From an uncultured Algisphaera sp. (GTDB lineage Bacteria > Planctomycetota > Phycisphaerae > Phycisphaerales > Phycisphaeraceae), in contig CALLPP010000076.1 in the NCBI GenBank assembly GCA_938015655.1, forward strand, positions 1 through 43,707: a stretch of DNA of 43,707 bases. The letters are read 5' to 3'. Position numbers and translations under genes: made by a program. Under the pieces are notes generated by a model. That model did not search any database. It was given only the letters and a program-made list of their open reading frames with translations, and was not told the DNA's origin. Shown in pieces: positions 30,774 through 39,575 of the stretch. Numbering within the stretch: the first letter of the stretch is position 1; every line of letters starts with the position of its first letter.

Positions 30774-32714
30774 ATGACCCTCCGCCTCAAACTGATCTTC
30801 GTTGGTCTCACCGCGGTCACCCTCATGGCCGCGACCGAGTTCGCCATCCAGCGTGCGGTCATCTCACCGCTCTTCACAGAGCTTGAGCGTGACGAAGCAA
30901 TCAAAGACATCACACGGTGCCGCGAGGCCATCGATCGCGAGATCCATCACCTCGAAGTGCTTTGCCTTGATTGGTCGAACTGGACCGACACCTACGAGTA
31001 CGTCCAAGGCATCGGCACCGAGGCCTACGACGAAGCCAACCTAATGCAAGTTGGGTGGTACCAAGCCACCAACGTGGGGCTTATGTACATCGCCAGGCGC
31101 GACGGGACCCTGGCCCACACCTACCTCGCCGGCGACGCTGCCGACGAAGACGACAACCTCCTGCCCCCCGTCCCGGCCGACGACGACGCCCTGCCCCGTG
31201 ATCGACTGGATCCGGACCACGCGCTACTGGCGCTGACCGACCACGAAGACTCGCTGGTTTCGGGCCTGATGATGACTCCGCGCGGCCCGCTGCTGGTGGC
31301 CAGCCGCCCCATCCTCACCAGCGAATCCGAAGGGCCACGGACCGGCGCCATGATCATCGGACGATTCCTCGACGCCGATCAGATCAGCCGGCTCAACGAA
31401 CAGACGAAAGTGCAGTTCACCGCGGGCCAAACCTCCGAAGACACCCCCCCGCGGAGCAACATCGAACCGACAATCGAAACCATCGATCAAGACACCCTGC
31501 ACGTGCTGGCCGCCATGCCACAACTCAACGGCGCGCCCGGACTCACGCTCAAGGCCCAAGTTGATCGCGAAATCACCGGCCGCGGCCGCCAGGCACTGGG
31601 CTACGCCCGGGCCGCCCAAGCCGTCGCGGCAGCCGGCGTGCTGTTGCTGCTGGCCTTCGCTTTACAACGCGTCGTCGTCGGCCCGCTCTCGCGGCTCACC
31701 CGACACGCCGACCGCGTCGCCGAAAACGAAGACCTCACCGTCCGCATGGATCTGGATCGGCGCGACGAGATCGGAACCCTCGCCCGCGGCTTCGACCACA
31801 TGCTTGATCAGTTGGAGCACTCCCGTGCCCGGCTCGCCGACCACGCCCGCCACACCGGCCGGGCCGAGGCCGCCAGCGGCGTGCTGCACAACGTGGGGAA
31901 CGTGCTGACCAGCGTCACCGCCCTCACCAGTTCCCTGCGTGACCACACCAACAACAGCCGCACCGAACGCCTGGCGCAAAGTGCCGAGCTCCTGCAGCAA
32001 CACGACCACGACCTTCCGGCGTTTCTGACGTCTGACCCCCGCGGCCAGCGCCTCCCGTCTTACTTACAAAAGCTCTGCCATCAGATGGCCAGCGACGAAA
32101 AGGATCTGCACAACCGCATCGAAACCCTTGGCGGTTGTATCAACCACCTGCAAGAACTCGTCGCCTCCCAGGCTGATCTTGCCGGGCCCGCCACGGTCGA
32201 CGAACCCATCAGCGTCGCCCGGATGCTCGATCAGGTCGCGGCGAACACCCGCCCCGCCTTCGAAGCCGCGGGCATCACGCTCGGCCTGCACTGCGAAACC
32301 ATGCCTACTTTGGTGCTGGATCGACGCAAGCTCAGCCAGGTCTTGGTCAATGTGCTAACCAACGCCCACGACGCCGTGAACCAACAAGGCAGCTCCCAAG
32401 AAGCGCGCCAAGTCGATCTGACCGCCACACACGAAGGCGACCACCTGGTCTTCACCGTTCGCGACAACGGAATCGGCATCGCTCCAGAACTAATCGAACG
32501 CATTTTCTCTGACGGCTTCACCACCAAACCCGCCACCAATGATCGGGGACGCGGCATGGGCCTTCACTACTGTGCAATCTCCGCCATCGAAATGGGAGGC
32601 CGGCTGAGCGCCACCAGCGAAGGGCCCGGACAGGGCGCCTGCTTCCGCCTGGAAATCCCGTGGCACGAGCACGCGGGTCGTACCGATACCAACCCCGCCG
32701 GAGAACCGGCATGA
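30774..32714 (+). CDS. CHASE4-HAMP sensor histidine kinase
   Basis: N-terminal TM, LEVLCLDWSNWTDTYEYVQ (CHASE4-like), HAMP (RLTRHADRVAENEDLTVRMDLDRRDEIGTLARGFDHML), GVLHNVGNVLTSV H-box, DNGIGI...GRGMGLHY HATPase. Confidence 0.93.
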   Translation: MTLRLKLIFVGLTAVTLMAATEFAIQRAVISPLFTELERDEAIKDITRCREAIDREIHHLEVLCLDWSNWTDTYEYVQGIGTEAYDEANLMQVGWYQATNVGLMYIARRDGTLAHTYLAGDAADEDDNLLPPVPADDDALPRDRLDPDHALLALTDHEDSLVSGLMMTPRGPLLVASRPILTSESEGPRTGAMIIGRFLDADQISRLNEQTKVQFTAGQTSEDTPPRSNIEPTIETIDQDTLHVLAAMPQLNGAPGLTLKAQVDREITGRGRQALGYARAAQAVAAAGVLLLLAFALQRVVVGPLSRLTRHADRVAENEDLTVRMDLDRRDEIGTLARGFDHMLDQLEHSRARLADHARHTGRAEAASGVLHNVGNVLTSVTALTSSLRDHTNNSRTERLAQSAELLQQHDHDLPAFLTSDPRGQRLPSYLQKLCHQMASDEKDLHNRIETLGGCINHLQELVASQADLAGPATVDEPISVARMLDQVAANTRPAFEAAGITLGLHCETMPTLVLDRRKLSQVLVNVLTNAHDAVNQQGSSQEARQVDLTATHEGDHLVFTVRDNGIGIAPELIERIFSDGFTTKPATNDRGRGMGLHYCAISAIEMGGRLSATSEGPGQGACFRLEIPWHEHAGRTDTNPAGEPA

Positions 32715-34696
32715 GCCCCGGCTTCGACGCCCCCCCGGGGGCAAACCCCACACCGAACCCCCAAGTCCTGGTCGTAGACGACCAGGCCAGCGTTCACCTG
32801 GCCTTCTCCGAGGTTTTCGCGGCCCAGCAAACCGCATCGGAACTCGAAGAAGACGAACAGGTTTTGTTCGGCCACACGGACGCCAGCCCGCCAGCCAACG
32901 GACCGGTCGGCCATCCGCCCGTGTCCCTGGATTTCGCCTTCCAAGGGGAAGAAGCCCTGCAAAAGGTCCAAGATCGGGCCAACGCGAACCAGCGCTACGA
33001 CGTAGTTTTTGTCGATATGCGGATGCCTCCGGGTATCGGCGGCGAGGAGACGATCCGTCGCATCTGGGAAATCGATCCGGACCTACACGTCGTGTGCTGC
33101 ACGGCCTATTCCGACGACGACCTGAGCAGCGTGATGCAGCGGCTGGGGCACGCGGATCAGCTGGTGTTGCTAAAAAAACCCTTCGACCCCGCCGAAGCCC
33201 GCCAGCTCGTGGCTGCACTTACCGGCAAAGGTGAGCTCCGCCGGCAGGCCCAGCGTCACGCCCGGGCGCTGCAGGCCAACGCCCAAGAACTCACGCTCGC
33301 CAATCGCGAACTCAAAAAACAGATCCAGCGCCGCGGGGAAGCCGAAGCCCGGCTACACCACCAAGCCACCCACGACACGCTCACCGGCCTGCACAACCGC
33401 CAGGCGTTTGATCACCACCTGGCAAACTGCTTCGATTCTCTTAATGAAGCCGCCGACACACACTTCGCGGTGGTCTACATCGACCTGGACGATTTTAAAA
33501 TCGTGAACGACACCCTGGGCCACCCGGTGGGCGATCGCCTGCTGACCACCGTGGCCCGGCGCCTCGAAGCCGAGCTCCAGGCCACCCACGACGATGCCTT
33601 TCCCGAATCCAGCGGCCGCTTCGCCGCCCGGCTGGGAGGAGACGAGTTCGTCGTACTGCTTGACGGCCTGCACGCCCCTGAGCAGGCCTACCACATGGCC
33701 GAGCGTCTGCTGGCTGCAGTCTCAGGCCCGGTCCAGCTCGACGGTATGCAGCAACAGGTAAGCGTCAGTATCGGGGTGGCCACCGGCGACCGGCACTGCG
33801 CAGACCGCAACGACGTTTTACGCCACGCCGACATGGCGATGTACCAGGCCAAGCGCGGCGGGCGGAACGGTTACGCAGTCTTCGACGAAGCCATGTTTGT
33901 GTCCCAACGCGACCACATCGAACTGCTCGCAGACCTGCGGCGGGGTATCGATCAAGAGCAAATCACGCTGGTGTACCAGCCGATCGTCAGCGTGCCGGAT
34001 ATGAAACTGGTCTCGGTCGAGGCCCTGGCCCGCTGGGAGCGTCCCGGCCACGGGCCAGTCGGCCCGGACGTCTTCATCCCCGCGGCCGAAGAGGCCGGGC
34101 TGATCGTCGCCCTGGGTGACTCGGTGCTGCGGCGGGCCTGCGCACAGCTGGCCACGTGGCGGGCCCACCCCGGACCGGGCACCCCCCGGGCGGTCAGCGT
34201 GAACGTCGCGCTCAAACAGCTGCTGCAGTGCGACTTTGTCGACAAGCTCGCGGCACTGGTCACCGAGTTCGACATCAGCCCCGGCGAGCTGCGCATCGAA
34301 CTGACCGAGTCCACCATCATGGACGAGACCATCGACATCCAGCGGGTGCTCCACGCCGCCCGCGAGCTGGGCGTGCGGGTACACCTGGACGACTTTGGCA
34401 CCGGCTACTCGTCGCTGAGCGCCCTGCACCGCTTCCCCATCGACGTACTCAAAATCGACCAGTCGTTTATGCGGGCGGTCGAGACCAACCCGCGCCACGC
34501 TGCAATCGTGCGCACCATCAGCGACCTGGCTCACCACCTGGGGTTCTCGGTGGTCATCGAGGGCGTGGAAGACAGCGCCCAGGCCGCCGCGGTCAACCGC
34601 TGGGGATGCGACTTCGCCCAGGGCTATCACTACGGCCGCCCCCGCAAGACCGAAACCTACCAACCCCAAGGCGTGGTGATCAACCGCTCGGCATAA
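32711..34696 (+). CDS. Response regulator with REC, GGDEF and EAL domains
   Basis: QVLVVDDQ...DVVFVDMRMPP...LLKKPF; RLGGDEFVVLL; SVEALARWERPGHG; DDFGTGYSSLSALHRFPIDVLKIDQSF; ATGA overlap with the upstream kinase. Confidence 0.95.
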   Translation: MSPGFDAPPGANPTPNPQVLVVDDQASVHLAFSEVFAAQQTASELEEDEQVLFGHTDASPPANGPVGHPPVSLDFAFQGEEALQKVQDRANANQRYDVVFVDMRMPPGIGGEETIRRIWEIDPDLHVVCCTAYSDDDLSSVMQRLGHADQLVLLKKPFDPAEARQLVAALTGKGELRRQAQRHARALQANAQELTLANRELKKQIQRRGEAEARLHHQATHDTLTGLHNRQAFDHHLANCFDSLNEAADTHFAVVYIDLDDFKIVNDTLGHPVGDRLLTTVARRLEAELQATHDDAFPESSGRFAARLGGDEFVVLLDGLHAPEQAYHMAERLLAAVSGPVQLDGMQQQVSVSIGVATGDRHCADRNDVLRHADMAMYQAKRGGRNGYAVFDEAMFVSQRDHIELLADLRRGIDQEQITLVYQPIVSVPDMKLVSVEALARWERPGHGPVGPDVFIPAAEEAGLIVALGDSVLRRACAQLATWRAHPGPGTPRAVSVNVALKQLLQCDFVDKLAALVTEFDISPGELRIELTESTIMDETIDIQRVLHAARELGVRVHLDDFGTGYSSLSALHRFPIDVLKIDQSFMRAVETNPRHAAIVRTISDLAHHLGFSVVIEGVEDSAQAAAVNRWGCDFAQGYHYGRPRKTETYQPQGVVINRSA

Positions 34697-34714
34697 GACA
34701 CCCACACGTTCGGA

Positions 34715-35842
34715 TCAACGGCGATCCCCGTCCGGACGAAGGCGGCGGTTGGCCCGCCGGTCTTGCCGAGACCGCTGCTCCAGATAGCCCGCCTGCTCGG
34801 CCAGTAGTTTGCGGTAGTTCTCCCAACGCCGCGGATCCAGCATGCCCTGAGCCAGCGCCACGGCCACCGCGCAGCCCGGCTCGCCGGTGTGCCTGCAGTT
34901 GCTAAATCGGCAGCGAGCAGCCACCTCCGCCGCCTCGGCAAAAGCCACGTCCAGCCCGCCGCCGTCGGCCAGCTGCAGCTCGCGGATGCCCGGCAGGTCC
35001 ACAATCACCCCGCCCGCCCGCAGGCGGTGCAGCGAGCGCGACGTGGTGGTGTGTTTTCCCTTGTTGTCGTCGCCTCGCACCGCGCCGGTCTTCTGCTGCG
35101 CATCGGAAATCGCGTTGATCAGCGTCGACTTGCCCACCCCCGACGACCCCAGCACCGCCACCGTCTGACCCGACCCGCACAGATCACCGAGGCGTGCGAC
35201 CTGCTCGGGGTCGCGTGCATCCATCACCTCCACCCGCAGTCCGCCAGGCATCCCCTCACCCAGCCGGCGTGCCGCCGCGGCGTAACGCTCCGCGTCGTCG
35301 GCCAGGTCCGCTTTGGTCAGGACCACCACCGCCCGAATCGGCCGGGTCGCCGGCCCGGCCCCGGCGGCCAGGGCCAGGTAGCGCTCGATGCGCCCCACAC
35401 TGAATTCCTCATTGCAGGCGGTCACCACCAGCAGCGTGTCCACATTCGCCGCCAGCACCTGGTCCTGAACCCGCGAGCCGGGCGCCCGCCGCGTGAGCAC
35501 GCTGAAACGCTCCAGCCGCCGCGGCCGCCCCGCCGCCGCGGGGTCCACCAGCACCCAGTCGCCCACCCCCGGCAGCCCGGCCTCGCCAAACAGGGCCACG
35601 GCCAGGTTTTGCTCGTCCGGTGGATCCACCCCCTCCCCGGCGCCGGACTCCGCGGGCACCAGCCACACACGGCACCGCCGCGCCTGCACCCGGCACACCC
35701 GCGCCGGCACCCAGCCCGCAGCAGCCTCCTCCGCCGTCATCTGCTGGGCGAAGTACGCGCGCCACCCCAGGGCAGCGCGCTGCGAGATGCGCGGGCGGTC
35801 AGCGTCCAACACGCCTCCACAGCGATTCGGGCCCAAATTCAA
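34715..35842 (-). CDS. rsgA: Ribosome small-subunit-dependent GTPase RsgA
   Basis: VLGSSGVGKSTLINAI, GKHTTTSRSLHRLRAGGVIVDLPGIREL, zinc-binding CRFSNCRHTGEPGCAV; N-terminal start uncertain (TTG). Confidence 0.94.
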   Translation of the reverse strand: MNLGPNRCGGVLDADRPRISQRAALGWRAYFAQQMTAEEAAAGWVPARVCRVQARRCRVWLVPAESGAGEGVDPPDEQNLAVALFGEAGLPGVGDWVLVDPAAAGRPRRLERFSVLTRRAPGSRVQDQVLAANVDTLLVVTACNEEFSVGRIERYLALAAGAGPATRPIRAVVVLTKADLADDAERYAAAARRLGEGMPGGLRVEVMDARDPEQVARLGDLCGSGQTVAVLGSSGVGKSTLINAISDAQQKTGAVRGDDNKGKHTTTSRSLHRLRAGGVIVDLPGIRELQLADGGGLDVAFAEAAEVAARCRFSNCRHTGEPGCAVAVALAQGMLDPRRWENYRKLLAEQAGYLEQRSRQDRRANRRLRPDGDRR

Positions 35843-35914
35843 ACTGGTTGGTCCGCGTGGTCATCCTTCCACCGTACCGCATCGCAACCCGCCGCCGTGC
35901 GCTAAACTCAGCCG

Positions 35915-36409
35915 ATGTCCGACGCCCACTCTAGCCCCTCAGTCCTTTTCGTCTGCCTGGGCAACATCTGCCGCAGCCCCGCCGCCGAGGCGGTCTTCAA
36001 CACCCACCTCGCCACGCAAGGGCTGACCGAGCAATTTACCGCCGATTCCGCCGGCACGATCGGCCACCACGCGGGCCATCCGGCAGACGGTCGCATGCGA
36101 GACGCCGGTGCGGCCCGCGGCCACACGCTGACCTCGGTCGCCCGCCAGGTCGTCCGCGACGATTTCGACCGCTTCAACCTGGTCGTAGCCATGGACCAGA
36201 GCAACCTCGAAGACCTACTGGACGCGGGCGCCAACCCCGACCGCACCCGCCTACTAGGCACCTTCCTGCCCGACTACGACGACGATATCGACACCCCCCA
36301 AGAAGTGCCCGACCCCTACTACGGCGGTGACCGCGGGTTCGAAGTGGTGCTGAACCTGCTCGAAGCAGCCACTCCCGGCGTGCTCGCGGCGTTGCAGCAC
36401 GACTTCTAG
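35915..36409 (+). CDS. Low molecular weight protein-tyrosine phosphatase
   Basis: VLFVCLGNICRSPAAEAVF P-loop (CX5RS) and DYDDDIDTPQEVPDPYYGG acid motif. Confidence 0.95.
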   Translation: MSDAHSSPSVLFVCLGNICRSPAAEAVFNTHLATQGLTEQFTADSAGTIGHHAGHPADGRMRDAGAARGHTLTSVARQVVRDDFDRFNLVVAMDQSNLEDLLDAGANPDRTRLLGTFLPDYDDDIDTPQEVPDPYYGGDRGFEVVLNLLEAATPGVLAALQHDF

Positions 36410-36441
36410 CACGCCCCTCCACGACCCGGGTCCCCCCCGCC

Positions 36442-36891
36442 ATGCCCACCGACGCCGACCAGCGCCTTATCGACGCCGCCTTCGCCCAGGCCCAGAAGTC
36501 TTACGACCAAGGCGGCCTGCCCATCGGCAGCGTGCTGGCCACCGCCGACGGCACCCTGGTGGCGCAAGGCCACAACGAACGCGTCCAATCCGGCGACCCC
36601 ACCGCTCATGCCGAGGTCGTGTGCATCCGCCGCGCCGGCCGCCGCCGCGACTGGCACGCCCTCACCCTCGCCAGCACCCTCAGCCCCTGCATCATGTGTA
36701 CCGGCACCAGCCTGCTCTACCGTATCCCCCGCGTGGTGGTGGGCGAGAACCAAAACTTCCTGGGCGCCGAAAACCTTTTTCGTGAACGCAACGTCGAGCT
36801 TGCCGTGCTTAACGACCCGCGCTGCACCGCGCTCATGGCCCGGTTCATCCGCGAACACCCCGACCTGTGGAATGAAGACATCGGGGTGTGA
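36442..36891 (+). CDS. Cytidine/deoxycytidylate deaminase-superfamily protein, yeast-type (FCY1-like) cytosine deaminase
   Basis: HAEV and SPCIMCTG zinc motifs; RIPRVVVGENQNF and C-terminal MARFIREHPDLWNEDIGV. Confidence 0.88.
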   Translation: MPTDADQRLIDAAFAQAQKSYDQGGLPIGSVLATADGTLVAQGHNERVQSGDPTAHAEVVCIRRAGRRRDWHALTLASTLSPCIMCTGTSLLYRIPRVVVGENQNFLGAENLFRERNVELAVLNDPRCTALMARFIREHPDLWNEDIGV

Positions 36892-36926
36892 TCACCAGCC
36901 CCAGCAACCCTTACAAGGACCTTTCG

Positions 36927-38102
36927 ATGCCTGACAACGCGATCAACCAACGCAGCCTCGAACTTCACCAGCAACTCCGTGGAAAAATCGGGATCACCAA
37001 CAAGGCCCCGGTTCAGACCCGCGACGACCTGTCACTGGTCTACACCCCCGGCGTGGCCGAACCCTGCCGCGTGATCGCCCAAGACCCCGCCCGGGCCCGC
37101 GAGCTCACCGGCCGCGGCAATGCCGTGGCCATTGTCACCGACGGCTCCGCGGTACTGGGCCTGGGCAACATCGGGCCCCTCGCCGCGTTGCCGGTCATGG
37201 AAGGCAAGGCCATGCTCTTCCGACAGTTCGCCAGCATCGACGCCTGGCCGCTGTGCTTGGACACCCAAGACCCCGACGCCATCGTCGAAACCGTACGCCG
37301 CGTGGCCCCGGGCTTCGGCGGCGTCAACCTCGAAGATATCGCCGCCCCGCGCTGCTTTGAGATCGAAGACCGCCTGCAAGACCTGGGCATTCCCGTCTTT
37401 CACGACGATCAACACGGCACCGCCATCGTGCTACTCGCCGCCCTCATGAACGCCGCCAAAGTTACCGGCCGCCGTCCCGAAGCGCTGCGCGTGGTCATCA
37501 ACGGCGCCGGGGCCGCTGGCACCGCCATCGCCTCACTGCTGCGTTGCGTCGGGCACGACCCCGCCGTCTGCGTGCCGATGCAAGACATCGTGGTCTGCGA
37601 CTCCCAGGGCGCTATCCACCCCGGCCGCGCCGGCCTCTCCGCAGCCAAACAACAGCTGCTGAGGTTCACCAACCGCGACCAACGAAGCGGCTCGCTGCAA
37701 GACATGCTCCGCGACGCGGACGTGTTCATCGGCGTCAGCCGCGGCAACCTACTCACCGCCGACGACGTGGCCACCATGCGGCCCCAGTCCATCGTCCTGG
37801 CCATGGCCAACCCCACCCCCGAAATCATGCCCGACCAAGCCCAACGCGGCGGCGCCGCGGTGGTGGGCACCGGGCGCAGCGACTTTCCCAACCAGGTCAA
37901 CAACCTGCTGGCCTTTCCGGGCATCTTCCGCGGGGCCCTGGACGCCGCCGCCCCCCGCATCACTCCGGCCATGAAGCTCGCCGCCGCCAAAGCACTCGCC
38001 GACGCGGTCGCCGATCCCACCCCCGACCGCGTGCTCCCCGACCCGCTGGACCAAACCGTCGCCCCCCGCGTGGCCGCGGCCGTCGCCGCCGCCGCGGGCT
38101 AG
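36927..38102 (+). CDS. NAD(P)-dependent malic enzyme, short bacterial type
   Basis: DLSLVYTPGVAEPCRVIAQDP, GDGSAVLGLGNIGPLAALPVMEGKAMLF-like segment, FHDDQHGTAIVLLAAL, GAGAAGTAIASLL, ANPTPEI; preceded by AAGGA. Confidence 0.95.
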   Translation: MPDNAINQRSLELHQQLRGKIGITNKAPVQTRDDLSLVYTPGVAEPCRVIAQDPARARELTGRGNAVAIVTDGSAVLGLGNIGPLAALPVMEGKAMLFRQFASIDAWPLCLDTQDPDAIVETVRRVAPGFGGVNLEDIAAPRCFEIEDRLQDLGIPVFHDDQHGTAIVLLAALMNAAKVTGRRPEALRVVINGAGAAGTAIASLLRCVGHDPAVCVPMQDIVVCDSQGAIHPGRAGLSAAKQQLLRFTNRDQRSGSLQDMLRDADVFIGVSRGNLLTADDVATMRPQSIVLAMANPTPEIMPDQAQRGGAAVVGTGRSDFPNQVNNLLAFPGIFRGALDAAAPRITPAMKLAAAKALADAVADPTPDRVLPDPLDQTVAPRVAAAVAAAAG

Positions 38103-38203
38103 AGCGCCGACCGCCCCCCCCCGGCGACCATCCGCCGCAAAGCGCCTGCTAAACTGCCAAATTCTTCGGCTCCGCCCGCTCCGCGCTCACCCCGGACGAC
38201 CCC

Positions 38204-39298
38204 ATGCCCACCGCTCACCGCATCCACAACTTTTCCGCCGGCCCCTGCACCCTGCCGCTTCCCGTTCTCCAGCAAATCCAGGCCGAACTGATCGACTTCA
38301 ACGGCAACGGCATGTCCGTGGTCGAAATGAGCCACCGCTCCAAACCTGTGGTCGAAGTCCACGAACGCGCCCTGCAGTCGGTGCGCGATCTGCTGGCCGT
38401 GCCTGACACCCACCACGTGCTGTTCTTGGGTGGCGGCGCCACCTTTCAGTTCGGCATGCTCCCGCTGAACCTCCTGCACGGCGGCCAAAAAGCGGACTAC
38501 ACCCACTCGGGCGCCTGGGCCAAAAAAGCCATCGCCGACGCCAAGGCTGCGGGCGGCGACATCCGTCTTGCCTTCGACGGCACCGAACACGCCTACACCA
38601 CCCTGCCCAACCCCGCAACCCAGTCGTCGTCGCCCGAAAGCGTTTACTACCACCTGACCAGCAACGAGACTATCGGCGGGCTGCAGTGGAAAGACTTCCC
38701 CCGGGTCGATGCCCCGCTGGTGGCAGACATGAGCAGCGACTTTTTGAGCCGCCCGATCGACTGGTCGCGCTTCGGCCTGGTGTACGCCGGTGCCCAGAAA
38801 AACATCGGTCCTGCGGGCGTTTGCGTGGTGATCATCAGCGATGAGCTACTACAGCAGTGCAACGGCCAGCAGGTCAACTACCTCAACTACGCCAACCACG
38901 TCAAAGGCGAGTCGATGCTCAACACCCCGCCGGTCTTCCAGATCTACGCCGTGGGACTGGTACTGGACTGGCTCAAATCTCACGGTGGCGTCGCCTGGGC
39001 TCAGCAGGCCGCCGCCAAGCGCAGCGGCGTACTCTACGACGTTATCGCCAAAAGTGGCGGGTTCTACCGCTGCCCCGTCGATGAGCGTTACCGCTCGTCG
39101 ATGAACGTAGTCTTCCGCCTACCCGACGAAACTCTCGAAGCCACCTTCATAAAAAGCGCCGCCGCCCAGGGCCTCGACGGGCTCAAAGGCCACCGCAGCG
39201 TCGGCGGCTGCCGGGCATCGGTCTACAACGCCATGCCACAGGCCGGCGCCGAGGCGTTGGCTCATTTCATGCACGATTTTGCGGCCTCCCACGGTTGA
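38204..39298 (+). CDS. serC: Phosphoserine aminotransferase SerC
   Basis: HNFSAGPCTLPLPVL, MSVVEMSHRS, VLFLGGGATFQFGMLPLNL, DMSSDFLSRPIDWSRFGLVYAGAQKNIGPAGV, GHRSVGGCRASVYNAMP. Confidence 0.97.
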   Translation: MPTAHRIHNFSAGPCTLPLPVLQQIQAELIDFNGNGMSVVEMSHRSKPVVEVHERALQSVRDLLAVPDTHHVLFLGGGATFQFGMLPLNLLHGGQKADYTHSGAWAKKAIADAKAAGGDIRLAFDGTEHAYTTLPNPATQSSSPESVYYHLTSNETIGGLQWKDFPRVDAPLVADMSSDFLSRPIDWSRFGLVYAGAQKNIGPAGVCVVIISDELLQQCNGQQVNYLNYANHVKGESMLNTPPVFQIYAVGLVLDWLKSHGGVAWAQQAAAKRSGVLYDVIAKSGGFYRCPVDERYRSSMNVVFRLPDETLEATFIKSAAAQGLDGLKGHRSVGGCRASVYNAMPQAGAEALAHFMHDFAASHG

Positions 39299-39432
39299 TC
39301 AGGGCAGTAAACCGCAGAGCATCCAACCCGCCCCACGACTCGCCATAGTCAACAAGGTACCCCCGGTTTCCGAAGGCGCAACAATCAAAAACGATCCGTA
39401 GCGTGAAACCAGGGAAAACACTTATGCCCTGT

Positions 39433-39444
39433 ACAAGCGCTTGT
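39433..39444. repeat. Perfect 12-bp palindrome ACAAGCGCTTGT
   Basis: Read directly; lies in the serC to 39576 intergenic region. Confidence 0.7.
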
Positions 39445-39533
39445 TTCAACGTCCCGCGGGGCATCTAAAAGCCCTCCACAGCACCCCAACTATGGACACC
39501 ACCTCAAAATGAGGTTGATTTATAAACCACCCT

Positions 39534-39561
39534 TTGGATCAAGCCGATGTTGCGCTAGTCT
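39534..39561 (+). promoter_or_regulatory. Candidate sigma70-like promoter for the 39576 CDS
   Basis: ttggat -16 nt- tagtct, followed by aaagga and ATG at 39576. Confidence 0.4.
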
Positions 39562-39575
39562 AAAGGATCCCCAAT

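Noticed and set aside
33818-34705. 295-aa minus ORF over the GGDEF-EAL gene
   Set aside because: Shadow frame; the plus strand has convincing catalytic motifs.
34889-35905. 338-aa plus ORF over rsgA
   Set aside because: Arg/His/Pro-rich shadow frame; the rsgA motifs lie on the minus strand.
36420-39300. Metabolic island or prophage
   Set aside because: Deaminase, malic enzyme and serC look like ordinary housekeeping genes; no integrase, tRNA or att-like repeats seen.
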